Source: Microlunatus flavus (GTDB lineage Bacteria; Actinomycetota; Actinomycetes; Propionibacteriales; Propionibacteriaceae). From it: a stretch of 64,000 nucleotides of DNA. Of the stretch, positions 7,990 through 16,543 are shown piece by piece. Position 1 is the stretch's first letter, and each line of letters opens with the position of its first letter. The notes beneath the pieces were generated by a model. It did no database searches, was not told the DNA's origin, and was given only the letters and a program-made list of their open reading frames with translations. The translations under genes were made by a program, and so were the position numbers. Where the stretch lies: NCBI RefSeq assembly GCF_900110855.1, contig NZ_FOFA01000004.1:62001-126000 (forward strand), given 5' to 3'.

Positions 7990-9603
7990 TCAGTGCGTCC
8001 CGACGGTGAGGCTGAGCAGCGAGTCGTTGTAGTTGCCGAGCGGGGAGACCTGGAAGCCGTTCACCCACGCGCCGGAGGCGTAGCGGAAGGGCGGGTAGGC
8101 CAGCGGGATGAAGGGCGCCTGGTCGGCGACCGTCTGCTGCACCTGGGTGTAGAGCTCGGCGCGCTTGTTCTCGTCGGTCTCCGAGCGGGCCTCGTTGATC
8201 GCCTTGGTCGTCGCGTCGTCGCCCCAGTAGGAGCTGAACGAGTTCGCCCCGCCCTTGATGTCCGCGCCGAAGGTCGCGACCTCGTCGGGGTCGATGATGT
8301 CGTTGGTCCAGTAGCGCAGACCGAGGCCGTTGGTGCCCGAGCGCTCGTTCGTGTACGCCGTCGACTGCTCGTAGGACTGGATCGTCACCTCGATCCCGAC
8401 CTTGGCCAGGTCGTCCTTGATCACGACGGCCTGCGCCTGGCCCGCGGCGTCGCCGCTGACCGTGATGAGGTCGGTCTTGAACCCGTTGGGGTAGCCGGCC
8501 TCGGAGAGCAGCTGCTTGGCCTTGTCGAGGTCGGGCTTCGGGGCCTGGATCGACTCGGCCCAGTAGAGCATCTTGTAGGGGAAGAAGGTGTTGGCCGGCG
8601 TCGCGTTGCCCTGGTAGGCCAGCGTGTTCATCGCGTCCAGGTCGAGGGCGGCCTTGACCGCCTGGCGCACCCGGACGTCCTCGAAGGGCTTCGTCTTCAG
8701 CGGCACCTGCATGAAGTCCACGCGGGTCGACGGGAAGAGGTCGACCTTGAGCTTGGGGTTGGCCGAGAGCTGCTTGAGCAGGTTGCCCGGCGGGTTCTCG
8801 ATCACGTCGACCTGGCCGCCCTGCAGCTGCAGCACGCGGGTGTTGTCGTTGGTGACGACACTGACCTCGACGGTGCTGATCTTGGGCTTCGGGCCCCAGT
8901 AGCTGTCGTTGCGGGTCAGGACCAGCTGGCTGTCGGGGTCGAGCTTGGTGACCTTGAAGGGGCCCGCGCCGTACGGGGTCTTGTTGAAGAAGTCCTTGTC
9001 GGCCTCGACGGCCTTCTGCGGCAGGATCCCGAAGGCGTACATGGCGAGGTCGGCGAGCAGCGGCGCGTGCTTGGTCTTGAGCTTGATCACGACCGTCTGC
9101 GGGTCGCTCGCGGTCACCGAGGTGACCGGGGTGATCAGGAAGCCCCAGCCGCCCTCGAGCGCGCGGGCGCGGTTGATCGACCAGGCCGCGTCGGAGGCGG
9201 TCACCGCGGTGCCGTCCGCGAACTTCGCGTCGGGGTTGAGGTGGAAGGTCCAGGTGAGGCCGTCGGTGCTGGTGTCCCAGCTCGAGGCCAGGTCGGGGAC
9301 GACCTTGGTGCCGGCCGGGTCGGTCTGCACCAGCCGGGCGTAGATGTTCTGGTCGAGCCAGATGCTCTCGTTGGCGGCGTTCTCGGCGGGGTCGAGGGTG
9401 TCGATGGCCACGCCGTTGGCGATCTTGAGCGTGTCGACCTCGCTGGAGGCGGCGGGTGCGGAGGCCTCGGGCGCCGTCGTCGACGAGCCCCCTCCGCCGC
9501 AGGCGGCGAGCACGAGCGCCGCGGCGGCCAGGCCGGTGAGACCGGTGAGGCGGAGCCGGCGCAGCCGGGATCCGCGGGCGTGGGTGAGGGGCACGGACGT
9601 CAT
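7990..9603 (-). CDS. Extracellular solute-binding lipoprotein, family 5 (peptide/nickel type)
   Basis: 537 residues. The substrate-capture component of the importer, anchored outside the membrane. It has a lipoprotein signal peptide: Arg-rich n-region, hydrophobic LTGLTGLAAAALVLAAC with the lipobox Cys at about residue 35, then a GGGGSS linker. The SBP_bac_5 body includes the family signature region around LTWTFHLNPDAKFADGTAV and the C-terminal half around RQAVKAALDLDAM. Family 5 members bind peptides, opines, nickel chelates and some sugars, so the ligand is unknown. The ATG overlaps the upstream ATPase stop (ATGA). Confidence 0.9.
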   Translation of the reverse strand: MTSVPLTHARGSRLRRLRLTGLTGLAAAALVLAACGGGGSSTTAPEASAPAASSEVDTLKIANGVAIDTLDPAENAANESIWLDQNIYARLVQTDPAGTKVVPDLASSWDTSTDGLTWTFHLNPDAKFADGTAVTASDAAWSINRARALEGGWGFLITPVTSVTASDPQTVVIKLKTKHAPLLADLAMYAFGILPQKAVEADKDFFNKTPYGAGPFKVTKLDPDSQLVLTRNDSYWGPKPKISTVEVSVVTNDNTRVLQLQGGQVDVIENPPGNLLKQLSANPKLKVDLFPSTRVDFMQVPLKTKPFEDVRVRQAVKAALDLDAMNTLAYQGNATPANTFFPYKMLYWAESIQAPKPDLDKAKQLLSEAGYPNGFKTDLITVSGDAAGQAQAVVIKDDLAKVGIEVTIQSYEQSTAYTNERSGTNGLGLRYWTNDIIDPDEVATFGADIKGGANSFSSYWGDDATTKAINEARSETDENKRAELYTQVQQTVADQAPFIPLAYPPFRYASGAWVNGFQVSPLGNYNDSLLSLTVGTH

Positions 9604-10712
9604 CGGGTTCCTCCAGGGGACGGGGCGGGGTGCGAGACGGCGGCGGCGCCGCTGGCGGGGGTGCTGGGGGGTCGGACCGGGGGTTCGGTGCCCGGGGTGG
9701 AGCCCGGGTAGAGGTGGCAGGCGACGCGCTGGCCCGTGGCCGTGGTCGTCGTGAGCGGCACGACCTCGCGGCAGACCGCCATGGCGGCCGGGCAGCGCGG
9801 GTGGAACGTGCAGCCCGACGGCGGCGTGATCGGGTTCGGCAGCTCGCCGGCGACGGCGCTGGTGGTCGAGCGGCGCCGGCCGAGCTTGGGGGCGGCGGCG
9901 AGCAGGGCCTGCGTGTACGGGTGGGCCGGGCTCGCGAAGAGCGCCTCGGCCGGACCCTGCTCGACCACCTTGCCGAGGTAGAGCACGGCCACGTCGTCGG
10001 CGATCCGCTCCAGCACGGCGAGGTCGTGGGTGATGAAGAGGTAGGCCAGGCCGAGCTCGGACTGCAGGCGCTGGAAGAGGTTGAGGACCTGGGCCTGCAC
10101 CGAGACGTCGAGGGCGGACACCGGCTCGTCGGCCACGAGCAGCCGCGGACCCACGGCCAGCGCCCGGGCGATGCTCACGCGCTGGCGCCCGCCGCCGGAG
10201 AGCTGGCCGGGCTTGCGGCCCGCCCAGCCGGAGGGGAAGCCGACCTGGTCGAGCAGCTCGGCCACGCGCGCCGGGCGCCCGGCGGCCGGGACCGACCCGG
10301 TGACCTTGAGGACCTCGGCGAGGGCGCCGCCGACGGTCTCGTGCGGGTTGAGGGACGTGTACGGGTCCTGCAGCACGACCTGCACGTCGCGCCGCAGCCG
10401 GTGGCTCATGGCGCCGCCGCCGGAGGCGACGTCCTGCCCGTCGAGCAGGACCTGGCCCGCGCTGGGACGCTCCAGGCGCAGCACCAGCCGGCCGAGCGTG
10501 CTCTTGCCCGAGCCCGTCTCGCCGACGACGCCGAGCGTGCGCCCGGGCAGCACCGCGAGGCTCACGTCGTCCACCGCGCGCAGCACCTCGCCCGGCTCCC
10601 GCCGGAGCCACGCCCGCGTGCTGCGCTGCAGCGCGTAGTGCTTGCTCAGCCCGCGCGTCTCGAGCAGCGGCGTCCGCATGGTCGCCGCCAGCTCCGTGGC
10701 GAGGGCGGTCAT
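9600..10712 (-). CDS. Oligopeptide ABC importer ATP-binding protein (DppF/OppF type)
   Basis: 370 residues. The second ATPase of the importer. Walker A is GETGSGKST, the signature is LSGGGRQRVSIARAL, Walker B is LLVADEPVSALD, and the switch His is in FITHDLAVL. The C-terminal domain keeps cysteines (GCTFHPRCPAAMAVC) and ends in a Pro/Ser-rich tail. The first residues (MTALATELAATM) precede a possible alternative ATG 11 codons in, but ATG 10712 overlaps the SDR stop as ATGA, matching the coupling seen throughout this operon. Confidence 0.88.
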   Translation of the reverse strand: MTALATELAATMRTPLLETRGLSKHYALQRSTRAWLRREPGEVLRAVDDVSLAVLPGRTLGVVGETGSGKSTLGRLVLRLERPSAGQVLLDGQDVASGGGAMSHRLRRDVQVVLQDPYTSLNPHETVGGALAEVLKVTGSVPAAGRPARVAELLDQVGFPSGWAGRKPGQLSGGGRQRVSIARALAVGPRLLVADEPVSALDVSVQAQVLNLFQRLQSELGLAYLFITHDLAVLERIADDVAVLYLGKVVEQGPAEALFASPAHPYTQALLAAAPKLGRRRSTTSAVAGELPNPITPPSGCTFHPRCPAAMAVCREVVPLTTTTATGQRVACHLYPGSTPGTEPPVRPPSTPASGAAAVSHPAPSPGGTR

Positions 10713-11563
10713 GCGCCGGCCCCGACCGGGTCCCCCGCGCTGTGGGGCAGCGCGGAGGACCCGGTGGTGGGGGGCGCGGAGGGACCGCTGGTCGTGAGCT
10801 CGCCCGGCATCCGGAACCGTCCGGCGCCCGAACCGCCGTCGACGGCGAGGACGGCCGCGTTCACGTGGTCGCTCTCGGGCAGGCAGAGGAAGCGCACGGC
10901 GTTGGCGATGTCGGCCGGCAGGCCCGCGCGCCCGGTGGGGATGGACGCGGTGAGCGAGGCGCGCAGCTCGTCGCTGGCGCGGTCGGGGTTGGCCTCGCTG
11001 GCGCCGCGGACGTCGATGTAGCCGGGGGCCACGACGTTGCTGGTGATGCCGAGGGGGCCGAGCTCCATCGCGAGCGTCGCGGAGATCGTCTCCACGGCCG
11101 CCTTCGACGACGCGTACGCCGCTCCGCGCGGCCGGGGGCTCCGCGCGGAGCCGGTGGAGATGCTGACGATGCGCCCCGACGTCAGGCCGGCGTCGACGTA
11201 GCGCTGGACGAAGGCCCGGCAGGCCAGGAACAGGCCGGTGACGTTCACGTCGAACACGTGGCGCCAGGCGGCCGGCTCCATCTCCAGCAGGCCGGCGGTC
11301 GGGTAGTCCGCCGCGTCGTTGACGAGGATCGAGGCCGGGCCCCAGCGCTCCTCGAGCGCGGCGAGCGCACCGTCCACGGCGCCGTCGGCGGCCACGTCCC
11401 CGACGACCGAGAGCACGTCGGGCCGGTCGAGCGGGCACGGCGCGAGGTCGAGCACGCCGACCTTGGCGCCGCTGTCGGCGAGGGCGGCGACGATCGCGCG
11501 GCCGAGCCCGTTGGCCCCGCCGGTGACCAGGGCCACCGACCCCTCGAGCGCTCCTGCGGCCAC
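10709..11563 (-). CDS. Short-chain dehydrogenase/reductase (SDR), first gene of the importer operon
   Basis: 284 residues. A classical SDR with TGGANGLGRAI for cofactor binding (TGxxxGxG) and a complete catalytic set, Ser in SISTGS and YASSK. The usual NAG motif reads NDA (ILVNDAADYPTA), which is a small deviation. A poorly conserved Pro/Ser/Gly tail follows the core after about residue 250. It starts at GTG 11563, with a GGGGGAG ribosome site just upstream. It is the promoter-proximal gene of the minus-strand operon, so expression probably responds to the operator-like repeats at 11636-11799. The substrate is unknown. Confidence 0.85.
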   Translation of the reverse strand: MAAGALEGSVALVTGGANGLGRAIVAALADSGAKVGVLDLAPCPLDRPDVLSVVGDVAADGAVDGALAALEERWGPASILVNDAADYPTAGLLEMEPAAWRHVFDVNVTGLFLACRAFVQRYVDAGLTSGRIVSISTGSARSPRPRGAAYASSKAAVETISATLAMELGPLGITSNVVAPGYIDVRGASEANPDRASDELRASLTASIPTGRAGLPADIANAVRFLCLPESDHVNAAVLAVDGGSGAGRFRMPGELTTSGPSAPPTTGSSALPHSAGDPVGAGA

Positions 11564-11635
11564 TGCTCCCCCTCGGTCGATGCGGCACCGTCGCGGTGCG
11601 ACGTCGTCGTTCGCCGACGTCGTTCTCGTCGTCGG

Positions 11636-11653
11636 TTGTCGACAATCGACGAT
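11636..11653. promoter_or_regulatory. Operator-like site, copy 1
   Basis: The perfect palindrome TTGTCGACAA (11636-11645) runs into TCGACGAT. The 16-mer GTCGACAATCGACGAT (11638-11653) recurs exactly at 11784-11799. A palindrome with TGT and ACA half-sites is typical of dimeric GntR-type regulators of catabolic operons. No regulator gene is adjacent, so the protein is unknown. Confidence 0.5.
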
Positions 11654-11783
11654 GTTGTACGTCGAGGGTCGTTGTCAAGAAGTTCTGAGGAACAGCCGTG
11701 TAACGGTCAGGAGTCGGTGCGCAGCCACGGCTTCCGCACCGTGCGCCGCTCTGGACGGGAGCGCGCCGGAGGGTCTACGTTCG

Positions 11784-11799
11784 GTCGACAATCGACGAT
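11784..11799. promoter_or_regulatory. Operator-like site, copy 2
   Basis: An exact second copy of GTCGACAATCGACGAT, 146 bp from the first and in the same orientation. It lacks the TT that completes the TTGTCGACAA palindrome in copy 1. The spacing of about 14 helical turns would allow looping between two bound dimers, which is inference. Confidence 0.5.
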
Positions 11800-11927
11800 C
11801 TGCGGCCGCGCTGCGCGTCGCCGCCGTCGATCACCATCAAATCTCCGTCGCGCCCCGGGCTCTTCCGTCGGCGTGCGCCACCCCCCGACCGAGGACGCCC
11901 GCCGCGTCCGGGAGGAGCATCCCGACC

Positions 11928-12959
11928 GTGCCCGGAACCACCACGGTGCTGATCGCGTCACCGCTCGAGCCCGAGCTCGTCGAGCGCGTGGCCGCGGCCG
12001 TGCCCGACGTCGACGTGCTCTTCGAGCCCGCCCTGCTGCCGGTCCCCCGCTACCCCTGCGAGCACGGCGGCACCAAGCCCGACCTCGACGCGTCGCAGTC
12101 GCGGCGCTGGTCGGAGCTCCTCGCGTCCGCGGAGGTCACCTTCGACTTCGACTGGCGCGACCCCGCCGCGACGGCGACGAACGCCCCCCGGCTGCGCTGG
12201 GTGCAGGCCACGAGCGCCGGCATCGGCGGGTTCGTCGCGCGTACGGGGCTCGACCGCACCGGCATCACGTTCACGACCGCGGCCGGGGTCCACGCCGTCC
12301 CGCTCGCCGAGTTCGCGCTGACCGGCGTGCTCGACCTGGCCAAGGGCGTGCCGCACCTGCGGGCCCAGCAGGCCGCGCACCGCTGGGAGCGCTACGCCAC
12401 CTCCTCGGTCCGCGGCCGGCGCGCGGTGGTCGTCGGGCTCGGCTCGATCGGGCGCGAGACGGTCCGCCTGCTCGACGCGGTGGGCCTCGACGTCACCGGC
12501 GTCGGGCGACCGGGGCGGACGTACGACGTGCCCGGGGCGGCCCGCCTGGTGAGCACCGACGACCTGGACGCGGTCCTGCCGGGCGCCGAGGTGCTCGTGC
12601 TGGCGACGCCGCTCACCGAGGAGACGCAGGGCCTGGTCAGCGGCGCGCGCATCGCGTCGCTGCCGCAGGGCGCGATCGTGGTGAACGTGGCGCGGGGCCA
12701 GGTGGTCGACGAGGCGGCGCTCACCGAGGCGCTCACCTCGGGGCATCTGGGCGGCGCGGCCCTCGACGTCTTCGAGGTCGAGCCGCTGCCCGAGGCGTCC
12801 CCGCTGTGGGACCTGCCGAACGTGATCGTCTCGCCGCACTCCGCCTCGACCCTGGTGAGCGAGAACGCGGCGATCGTCGACCTGTTCGTCGACAACCTGC
12901 GCCGCTTCCTCGACGGGCGGCCGCTGCGCAACACCTACGACGCGACGAGGGGCTACTGA
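11928..12959 (+). CDS. D-2-hydroxyacid dehydrogenase
   Basis: 343 residues. An NAD-dependent oxidoreductase of the D-isomer-specific 2-hydroxyacid dehydrogenase family that interconverts 2-oxo acids and D-2-hydroxy acids. The nucleotide site is VVGLGSIGRETVRLL. The catalytic Arg is in VNVARGQVVDE, Glu in DVFEVEPLPE and His in VSPHSAST. It starts at GTG 11928, which follows GGAGGAG by 10 nt. It is the first gene of a plus-strand operon that diverges from the importer operon, with a gap of only 4 nt to the next gene. A likely job is reducing or oxidising an intermediate of the same pathway. Confidence 0.88.
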   Translation: MPGTTTVLIASPLEPELVERVAAAVPDVDVLFEPALLPVPRYPCEHGGTKPDLDASQSRRWSELLASAEVTFDFDWRDPAATATNAPRLRWVQATSAGIGGFVARTGLDRTGITFTTAAGVHAVPLAEFALTGVLDLAKGVPHLRAQQAAHRWERYATSSVRGRRAVVVGLGSIGRETVRLLDAVGLDVTGVGRPGRTYDVPGAARLVSTDDLDAVLPGAEVLVLATPLTEETQGLVSGARIASLPQGAIVVNVARGQVVDEAALTEALTSGHLGGAALDVFEVEPLPEASPLWDLPNVIVSPHSASTLVSENAAIVDLFVDNLRRFLDGRPLRNTYDATRGY

Positions 12960-12963
12960 GGGC

Positions 12964-13941
12964 ATGGGGAGCATGGACGAAGCGGCACGGGACCGGGGCC
13001 GGCGGACGCTGGCCGGCGGCACCTGGTGGATCGCGCCGACGCCGTTCACGCCGGACGGCTCGGTGGACGGCGACGCGCTCGAGCACGCCGTCCGCACGGC
13101 GGTGGGCTGGGGCGTCGACGGCGTGACCGTGCTCGGCGTGATGGGCGAGGTCACCTCGCTCTCCGACGCCGAGCGCGACGTGGTCCTCGCGGCGGTCGCC
13201 CGCGGGGCCGGTGACGTGCCGTTCGCCGCCGGGTGCTCCGCCGCGTCGGCGTCGCTGGTCGCCGAGCGGGCCGCGCGGGCGCAGGAGCACGGAGCGGTGG
13301 CGGCCATGGTCGCCGCCCCTCCCCTGGTCCGCGACGCCGACACCGTGGTCGGGTTCTTCCACGCGGTCGGCGGGCGGTCGCCCCTGCCGGTGCTGCTGCA
13401 GGACGAGCCCGTGGCCACCGGCGTGCAGCTGGCGGTGTCCACGCTCGTCGAGGCGCTGGAGCGCAGCGGCGCCGTGGCGGTCAAGCTCGAGGACGCTCCC
13501 ACCCCGCCCAAGATCACGAAGCTGCTGGCGAAGGTCCCGGACCTCACCGTCTACGGCGGGCTGGGCGGCGTCTCGGCGTTCGCGGAGCTCTCGCGAGGGG
13601 CCGCCGGCACCATGACCGGCTTCGCCTACCCCGAGGTGCTGCGCGCGGTCCGCCTCGCGCTCGCCGGCGGCGACCGCGCCACGGCGGCGAGCGTGTTCGA
13701 CGCGTTCCTCCCGCTGATCGCCTTCGAGGGACAGCCGGGCTACGGGCTGGCCATCCGCAAGGAGGTGCTGCGCCGCCGCGGCGCGCTGACCTCCGGCGCG
13801 CTGCGCGGCCCGGTCCCGTCGGCGGGCATCGACGCCGTCACCGCGGCCGAGCTGGACGAGGTCCTGCAGCGGGTCGGCCTCGAGCCGTCGCCCGACCGCC
13901 TCGACGTCGACGCCCACCTGGCTGCGAGGGTGGCGGCATGA
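12964..13941 (+). CDS. DapA-like (dihydrodipicolinate synthase/N-acetylneuraminate lyase) class I aldolase
   Basis: 325 residues. A TIM-barrel Schiff-base aldolase. The Schiff-base Lys is in VAVKLEDAPTPPK at about residue 177. The GTTGE motif reads GVMGE, and where DapA has a catalytic Tyr (YNxP) this protein has QDEP. That pattern fits a subgroup of DapA-like proteins and argues against lysine biosynthesis. ATG 12973 (MDEAARD) is an alternative start. The 3' end overlaps the next gene (ATGA). In this operon it probably cleaves or forms a 2-oxo acid. Confidence 0.82.
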   Translation: MGSMDEAARDRGRRTLAGGTWWIAPTPFTPDGSVDGDALEHAVRTAVGWGVDGVTVLGVMGEVTSLSDAERDVVLAAVARGAGDVPFAAGCSAASASLVAERAARAQEHGAVAAMVAAPPLVRDADTVVGFFHAVGGRSPLPVLLQDEPVATGVQLAVSTLVEALERSGAVAVKLEDAPTPPKITKLLAKVPDLTVYGGLGGVSAFAELSRGAAGTMTGFAYPEVLRAVRLALAGGDRATAASVFDAFLPLIAFEGQPGYGLAIRKEVLRRRGALTSGALRGPVPSAGIDAVTAAELDEVLQRVGLEPSPDRLDVDAHLAARVAA

Positions 13942-14744
13942 GCACCACCTCCGAGACCACCACCACCGGCGGCCGCCGCGTCGCCGTCGTCGGCGGCGCC
14001 ACCTCCGGCCTGGGCGCCGCCTCGGCCCGCGCCCTGGCCGACGGCGGGCACGACCTGCTCCTGTGGTCGCGCGACGCCGAGCGCCTCGACGCCGCCGCGC
14101 AGGAGCTCGTCGCCCCCGGACGCACCGTGCGGACCGTGGCCGCCGACGCCGCGGACCCGGGCGCGGCCGCCGTGGTCGCCGAGGCCGCGCTCGAGGCGTA
14201 CGGGCGCGTGGACGTCCTCGTCCTCAACGCCGGCGGGCCGCCAATCGCCCGGGCCGACGAGGTGACCGCCGAGGGCCTGCGCACCGCGTTCCAGCTGCTG
14301 GCCGTCACGCCGGTCGACCTCGCCAACCGGCTGCTGCCGCAGATGCGCGAGCGCAGGTCGGGGCGCGTGATCGCGATCATGTCCTCCGGCGTGCGCGAGC
14401 CGATCGACACCCTGGCCTACTCCAACGCCGGACGGGCGGCGCTCGCCGCCTGGCTGAAGACGCTGTCGCGCACGGTCGCCGGCGACGGCGTGACCGTCAA
14501 CGGCGTGCTGCCCGGCCGGATCGCCACCCCGCGCGTCGCCTCGCTCGACGAGGCGGCGGCGAGGCGGACCGGCCGCGACGTCGAGGAGGTCAGCCGCGAC
14601 AGCGCCGCGTCGATCCCGGCCGGGCGCTACGGGCGGCCCGAGGAGCTGGCGGCGGTCGTCGGGTTCCTCGCCTCCGACGCCGCGTCGTACGTCACCGGGA
14701 CCACGATCGCCTGCGACGGCGGTTCGCTGAGGTCCCTGCCGTGA
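13938..14744 (+). CDS. Divergent SDR-family protein
   Basis: 268 residues. The N-terminal cofactor motif GGATSGLGAASA and NAGGP are intact. The active-site region reads IMSSGVREPIDTLAYSNAGRAALAAWLKTL: the Tyr is there, but the Lys expected four residues later is Gly, so the classical YxxxK is missing. It resembles a known divergent SDR branch in which a SN-x-x-R segment replaces YxxxK. The C-terminus (GTTIACDGGSLRSLP) is ordinary for the family. It overlaps both neighbours by 4 bp (ATGA and GTGA), so all four genes of this operon are probably co-translated. Confidence 0.83.
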   Translation: MSTTSETTTTGGRRVAVVGGATSGLGAASARALADGGHDLLLWSRDAERLDAAAQELVAPGRTVRTVAADAADPGAAAVVAEAALEAYGRVDVLVLNAGGPPIARADEVTAEGLRTAFQLLAVTPVDLANRLLPQMRERRSGRVIAIMSSGVREPIDTLAYSNAGRAALAAWLKTLSRTVAGDGVTVNGVLPGRIATPRVASLDEAAARRTGRDVEEVSRDSAASIPAGRYGRPEELAAVVGFLASDAASYVTGTTIACDGGSLRSLP

Positions 14745-15949
14745 CCGCCGGAGCCTTCACGGTCGGCTCCTCCGCCGCCGCGGCCATCGCGCCGTCGGGC
14801 ATCCGCGCCGTCGCCGACCTCGCCTGGCGCACCCCCGGCACCCTGCAGCTGCAGATGGGCGAGCCGTCGCACCCCACCCCGCCGCACGTCGTCGACGCGC
14901 TGGCGCAGGCCGCGCGCGAGGGGAACACCCGCTACGGCCCGACGCCCGGCGTCCCCGCGTTCCGCGAGGCGGTCGCCGCGAAGGTCGTCCGCGTGAACGG
15001 CCTCGACGTGTCCCCCGACGACGTCACCGTCTGCGCCGGCGGCGTCGAGGGCCTGGGCGCGACGTACCGGGCGCTGCTCGACGCGGGCGACGAGATCCTC
15101 GTGCCCGACCCGGGCTGGCCCAACCTCGGCACCCTCGCCGTCGTCTGCGGTGCGGTTCCGGTGGGCTACCCGCTGCTCGCCGGGGACCACCCCGGACCCG
15201 ACCTCGACGCCCTCGATCGCCTCGTGACCCCGCGGACGCAGGCCCTGGTGGTGAACACGCCGTCCAACCCCACGGGCGGCGGGTTCAGCGAGGAGACCCT
15301 TGCGGCCGTGCTCGGCTGGGCCGCGCGCCACGGGCTCTGGGTCGTGGCCGACGAGTGCTACGACGAGATGTGGCTCGACGAGCCGCAGCCGTGCGCGGCC
15401 CTGGTCGCGCAGCGGCTGCGCGAGGCCGAGCAGCCGGCGCCCGAGGTCGTCAGCGTCTTCTCGCTGTCGAAGACGCACGCGATGACGGGCTTCCGCCTCG
15501 GCTACGTCGTCACCCCGCCCGCCCTGACCCCGGTCGTGCGCCGCGTGCAGGAGACGACGCTGTCCTGCGTCAGCACCCCGACGCAGTGGGCCGGGGCCGC
15601 CGCGCTCGGCGGGCCGCAGGACCACGTCGAGGAGATGCGCGCAGCGTACCGTTCCCGGCGCGACCGCTGCGTCGAGCAGCTGCGCGACCAGTCGGTGCTG
15701 ACCCTCGCCACCCGGCCGGCAGGCGCGTTCTACCTCTGGCTCTCCTACGCCGGGCCCGAGCCGAGCACCGACCTCGCGCGCCACCTCGTCACCGAGCACC
15801 AGGTCGCGCTGGCCCCCGGGCGCGCGTTCGGGCCCGCCGGCGAGGGGCACCTGCGCATCTCGCTCGCCTCCGCCGACGACGTCCTCACCGAGGGGCTGCG
15901 CCGCGTGGTCGCCGCGCTCGGCGACCGGGCGCGCGTCGGCGAGAGCTGA
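14741..15949 (+). CDS. Class I/II pyridoxal-phosphate aminotransferase
   Basis: 402 residues. A fold-type I aminotransferase with the substrate/cofactor loop YGPTPGVPAFREAV, the Asn of NTPSNPTGG, Asp/Tyr in VADECYDEM, the PLP Lys in SVFSLSKTHAMTGFRLGY, and the C-terminal Arg in LRISLAS. It starts at GTG 14741, overlapping the SDR stop (GTGA). It is the last gene of the operon. With the dehydrogenase and the aldolase, it suggests release or transfer of an amino group from an amino-acid-like product. Confidence 0.89.
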   Translation: MTAGAFTVGSSAAAAIAPSGIRAVADLAWRTPGTLQLQMGEPSHPTPPHVVDALAQAAREGNTRYGPTPGVPAFREAVAAKVVRVNGLDVSPDDVTVCAGGVEGLGATYRALLDAGDEILVPDPGWPNLGTLAVVCGAVPVGYPLLAGDHPGPDLDALDRLVTPRTQALVVNTPSNPTGGGFSEETLAAVLGWAARHGLWVVADECYDEMWLDEPQPCAALVAQRLREAEQPAPEVVSVFSLSKTHAMTGFRLGYVVTPPALTPVVRRVQETTLSCVSTPTQWAGAAALGGPQDHVEEMRAAYRSRRDRCVEQLRDQSVLTLATRPAGAFYLWLSYAGPEPSTDLARHLVTEHQVALAPGRAFGPAGEGHLRISLASADDVLTEGLRRVVAALGDRARVGES

Positions 15950-15970
15950 GACGGGCGGGCACGGCCTCGG

Positions 15971-15976
15971 TACTCT
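15971..15976 (+). promoter_or_regulatory. -10-like hexamer TACTCT, 7 nt before a GTG start
   Basis: TACTCT fits the A2/T6 pattern of sigma-A -10 elements, and the GTG at 15984 follows after 7 nt. No ribosome site is visible, so a leaderless mRNA is the simplest reading. Confidence 0.4.
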
Positions 15977-15983
15977 GCCGGGC

Positions 15984-16513
15984 GTGGACCTCTTCCGCCG
16001 GTTCCGGGCTCGACGGGCAGCACCCGAGGAACCGCTGCGGTGCGCCTGCGGCGCTCCGCTCGACCCCGAGAACCTGGACTACGGCTTCGAGCTCCCCGAC
16101 GAGGTCTTCGCGCTCGCGCCGGAGGAGCAGGACGCGCGCATCCGTGGCCGGCGCCGGGCGTTCGTGCTCGACGGCGAGCGGGGGTTCGTCCGCACGCTGC
16201 TCCCGGTCCGGCTCGACCGGGGCAGCGTGACCTTCGGCGTCTGGCTGGAGACCGTCGCCCGGGACGCGGCCGTCGCGATCGAGGTGTGGGAGCTCCCCGC
16301 TTACCTGGACCTGGCCGTCGACGGCGTGGTCGCGAACGACCTCGAGCCGTTCGGCTTCGCGCTGACGGGCGCCCGCGCCCAGGCGCGACCGCGCTCCCAG
16401 GACGAGCTGCCCCGGGTCGTCGACGGCGAGGCGGGCTGCGCGACCTGCTCGCCCGCACCTGGTCGCGCGACGCGCTCTCGGCGAGCATCCCCGCGCTCGC
16501 GCACGCCCACTGA
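15984..16513 (+). CDS. DUF2199-like protein with an apparent frameshift near 16430
   Basis: The first about 150 residues (MDLFRRFRARR, Cys pair in RCACGAPLD, then RGFVRTLLPVRL and FGVWLE) look like a DUF2199-type protein of unknown function. After about 16430 this frame turns into Arg/Ser-rich nonsense and would run to 16796, deep into the convergent gene. In the frame one base earlier, LRDLLARTWSRDALSASIPALAHAH continues naturally and stops at 16513, 30 bp before the next gene's end. A single-base indel at about 16420-16440, or a sequencing error, explains this. The GTG start follows a -10-like hexamer. Confidence 0.55.
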
Positions 16514-16543
16514 CGCCGGCCGGTCCGAGCAGCGGACCGCGGA

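Larger units (their letters stand above)
11564..11927. promoter_or_regulatory. Divergent promoter region between the two catabolic operons
   Basis: 364 nt with no convincing gene. It must hold promoters for both the minus-strand importer operon and the plus-strand aldolase/aminotransferase operon. It contains two copies of a 16-bp motif and a small GCACCG/CGGTGC hairpin at about 11585. A ribosome site GGAGGAG at 11911-11917 serves the plus-strand gene. I could not assign -35/-10 boxes with confidence. Confidence 0.6.
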
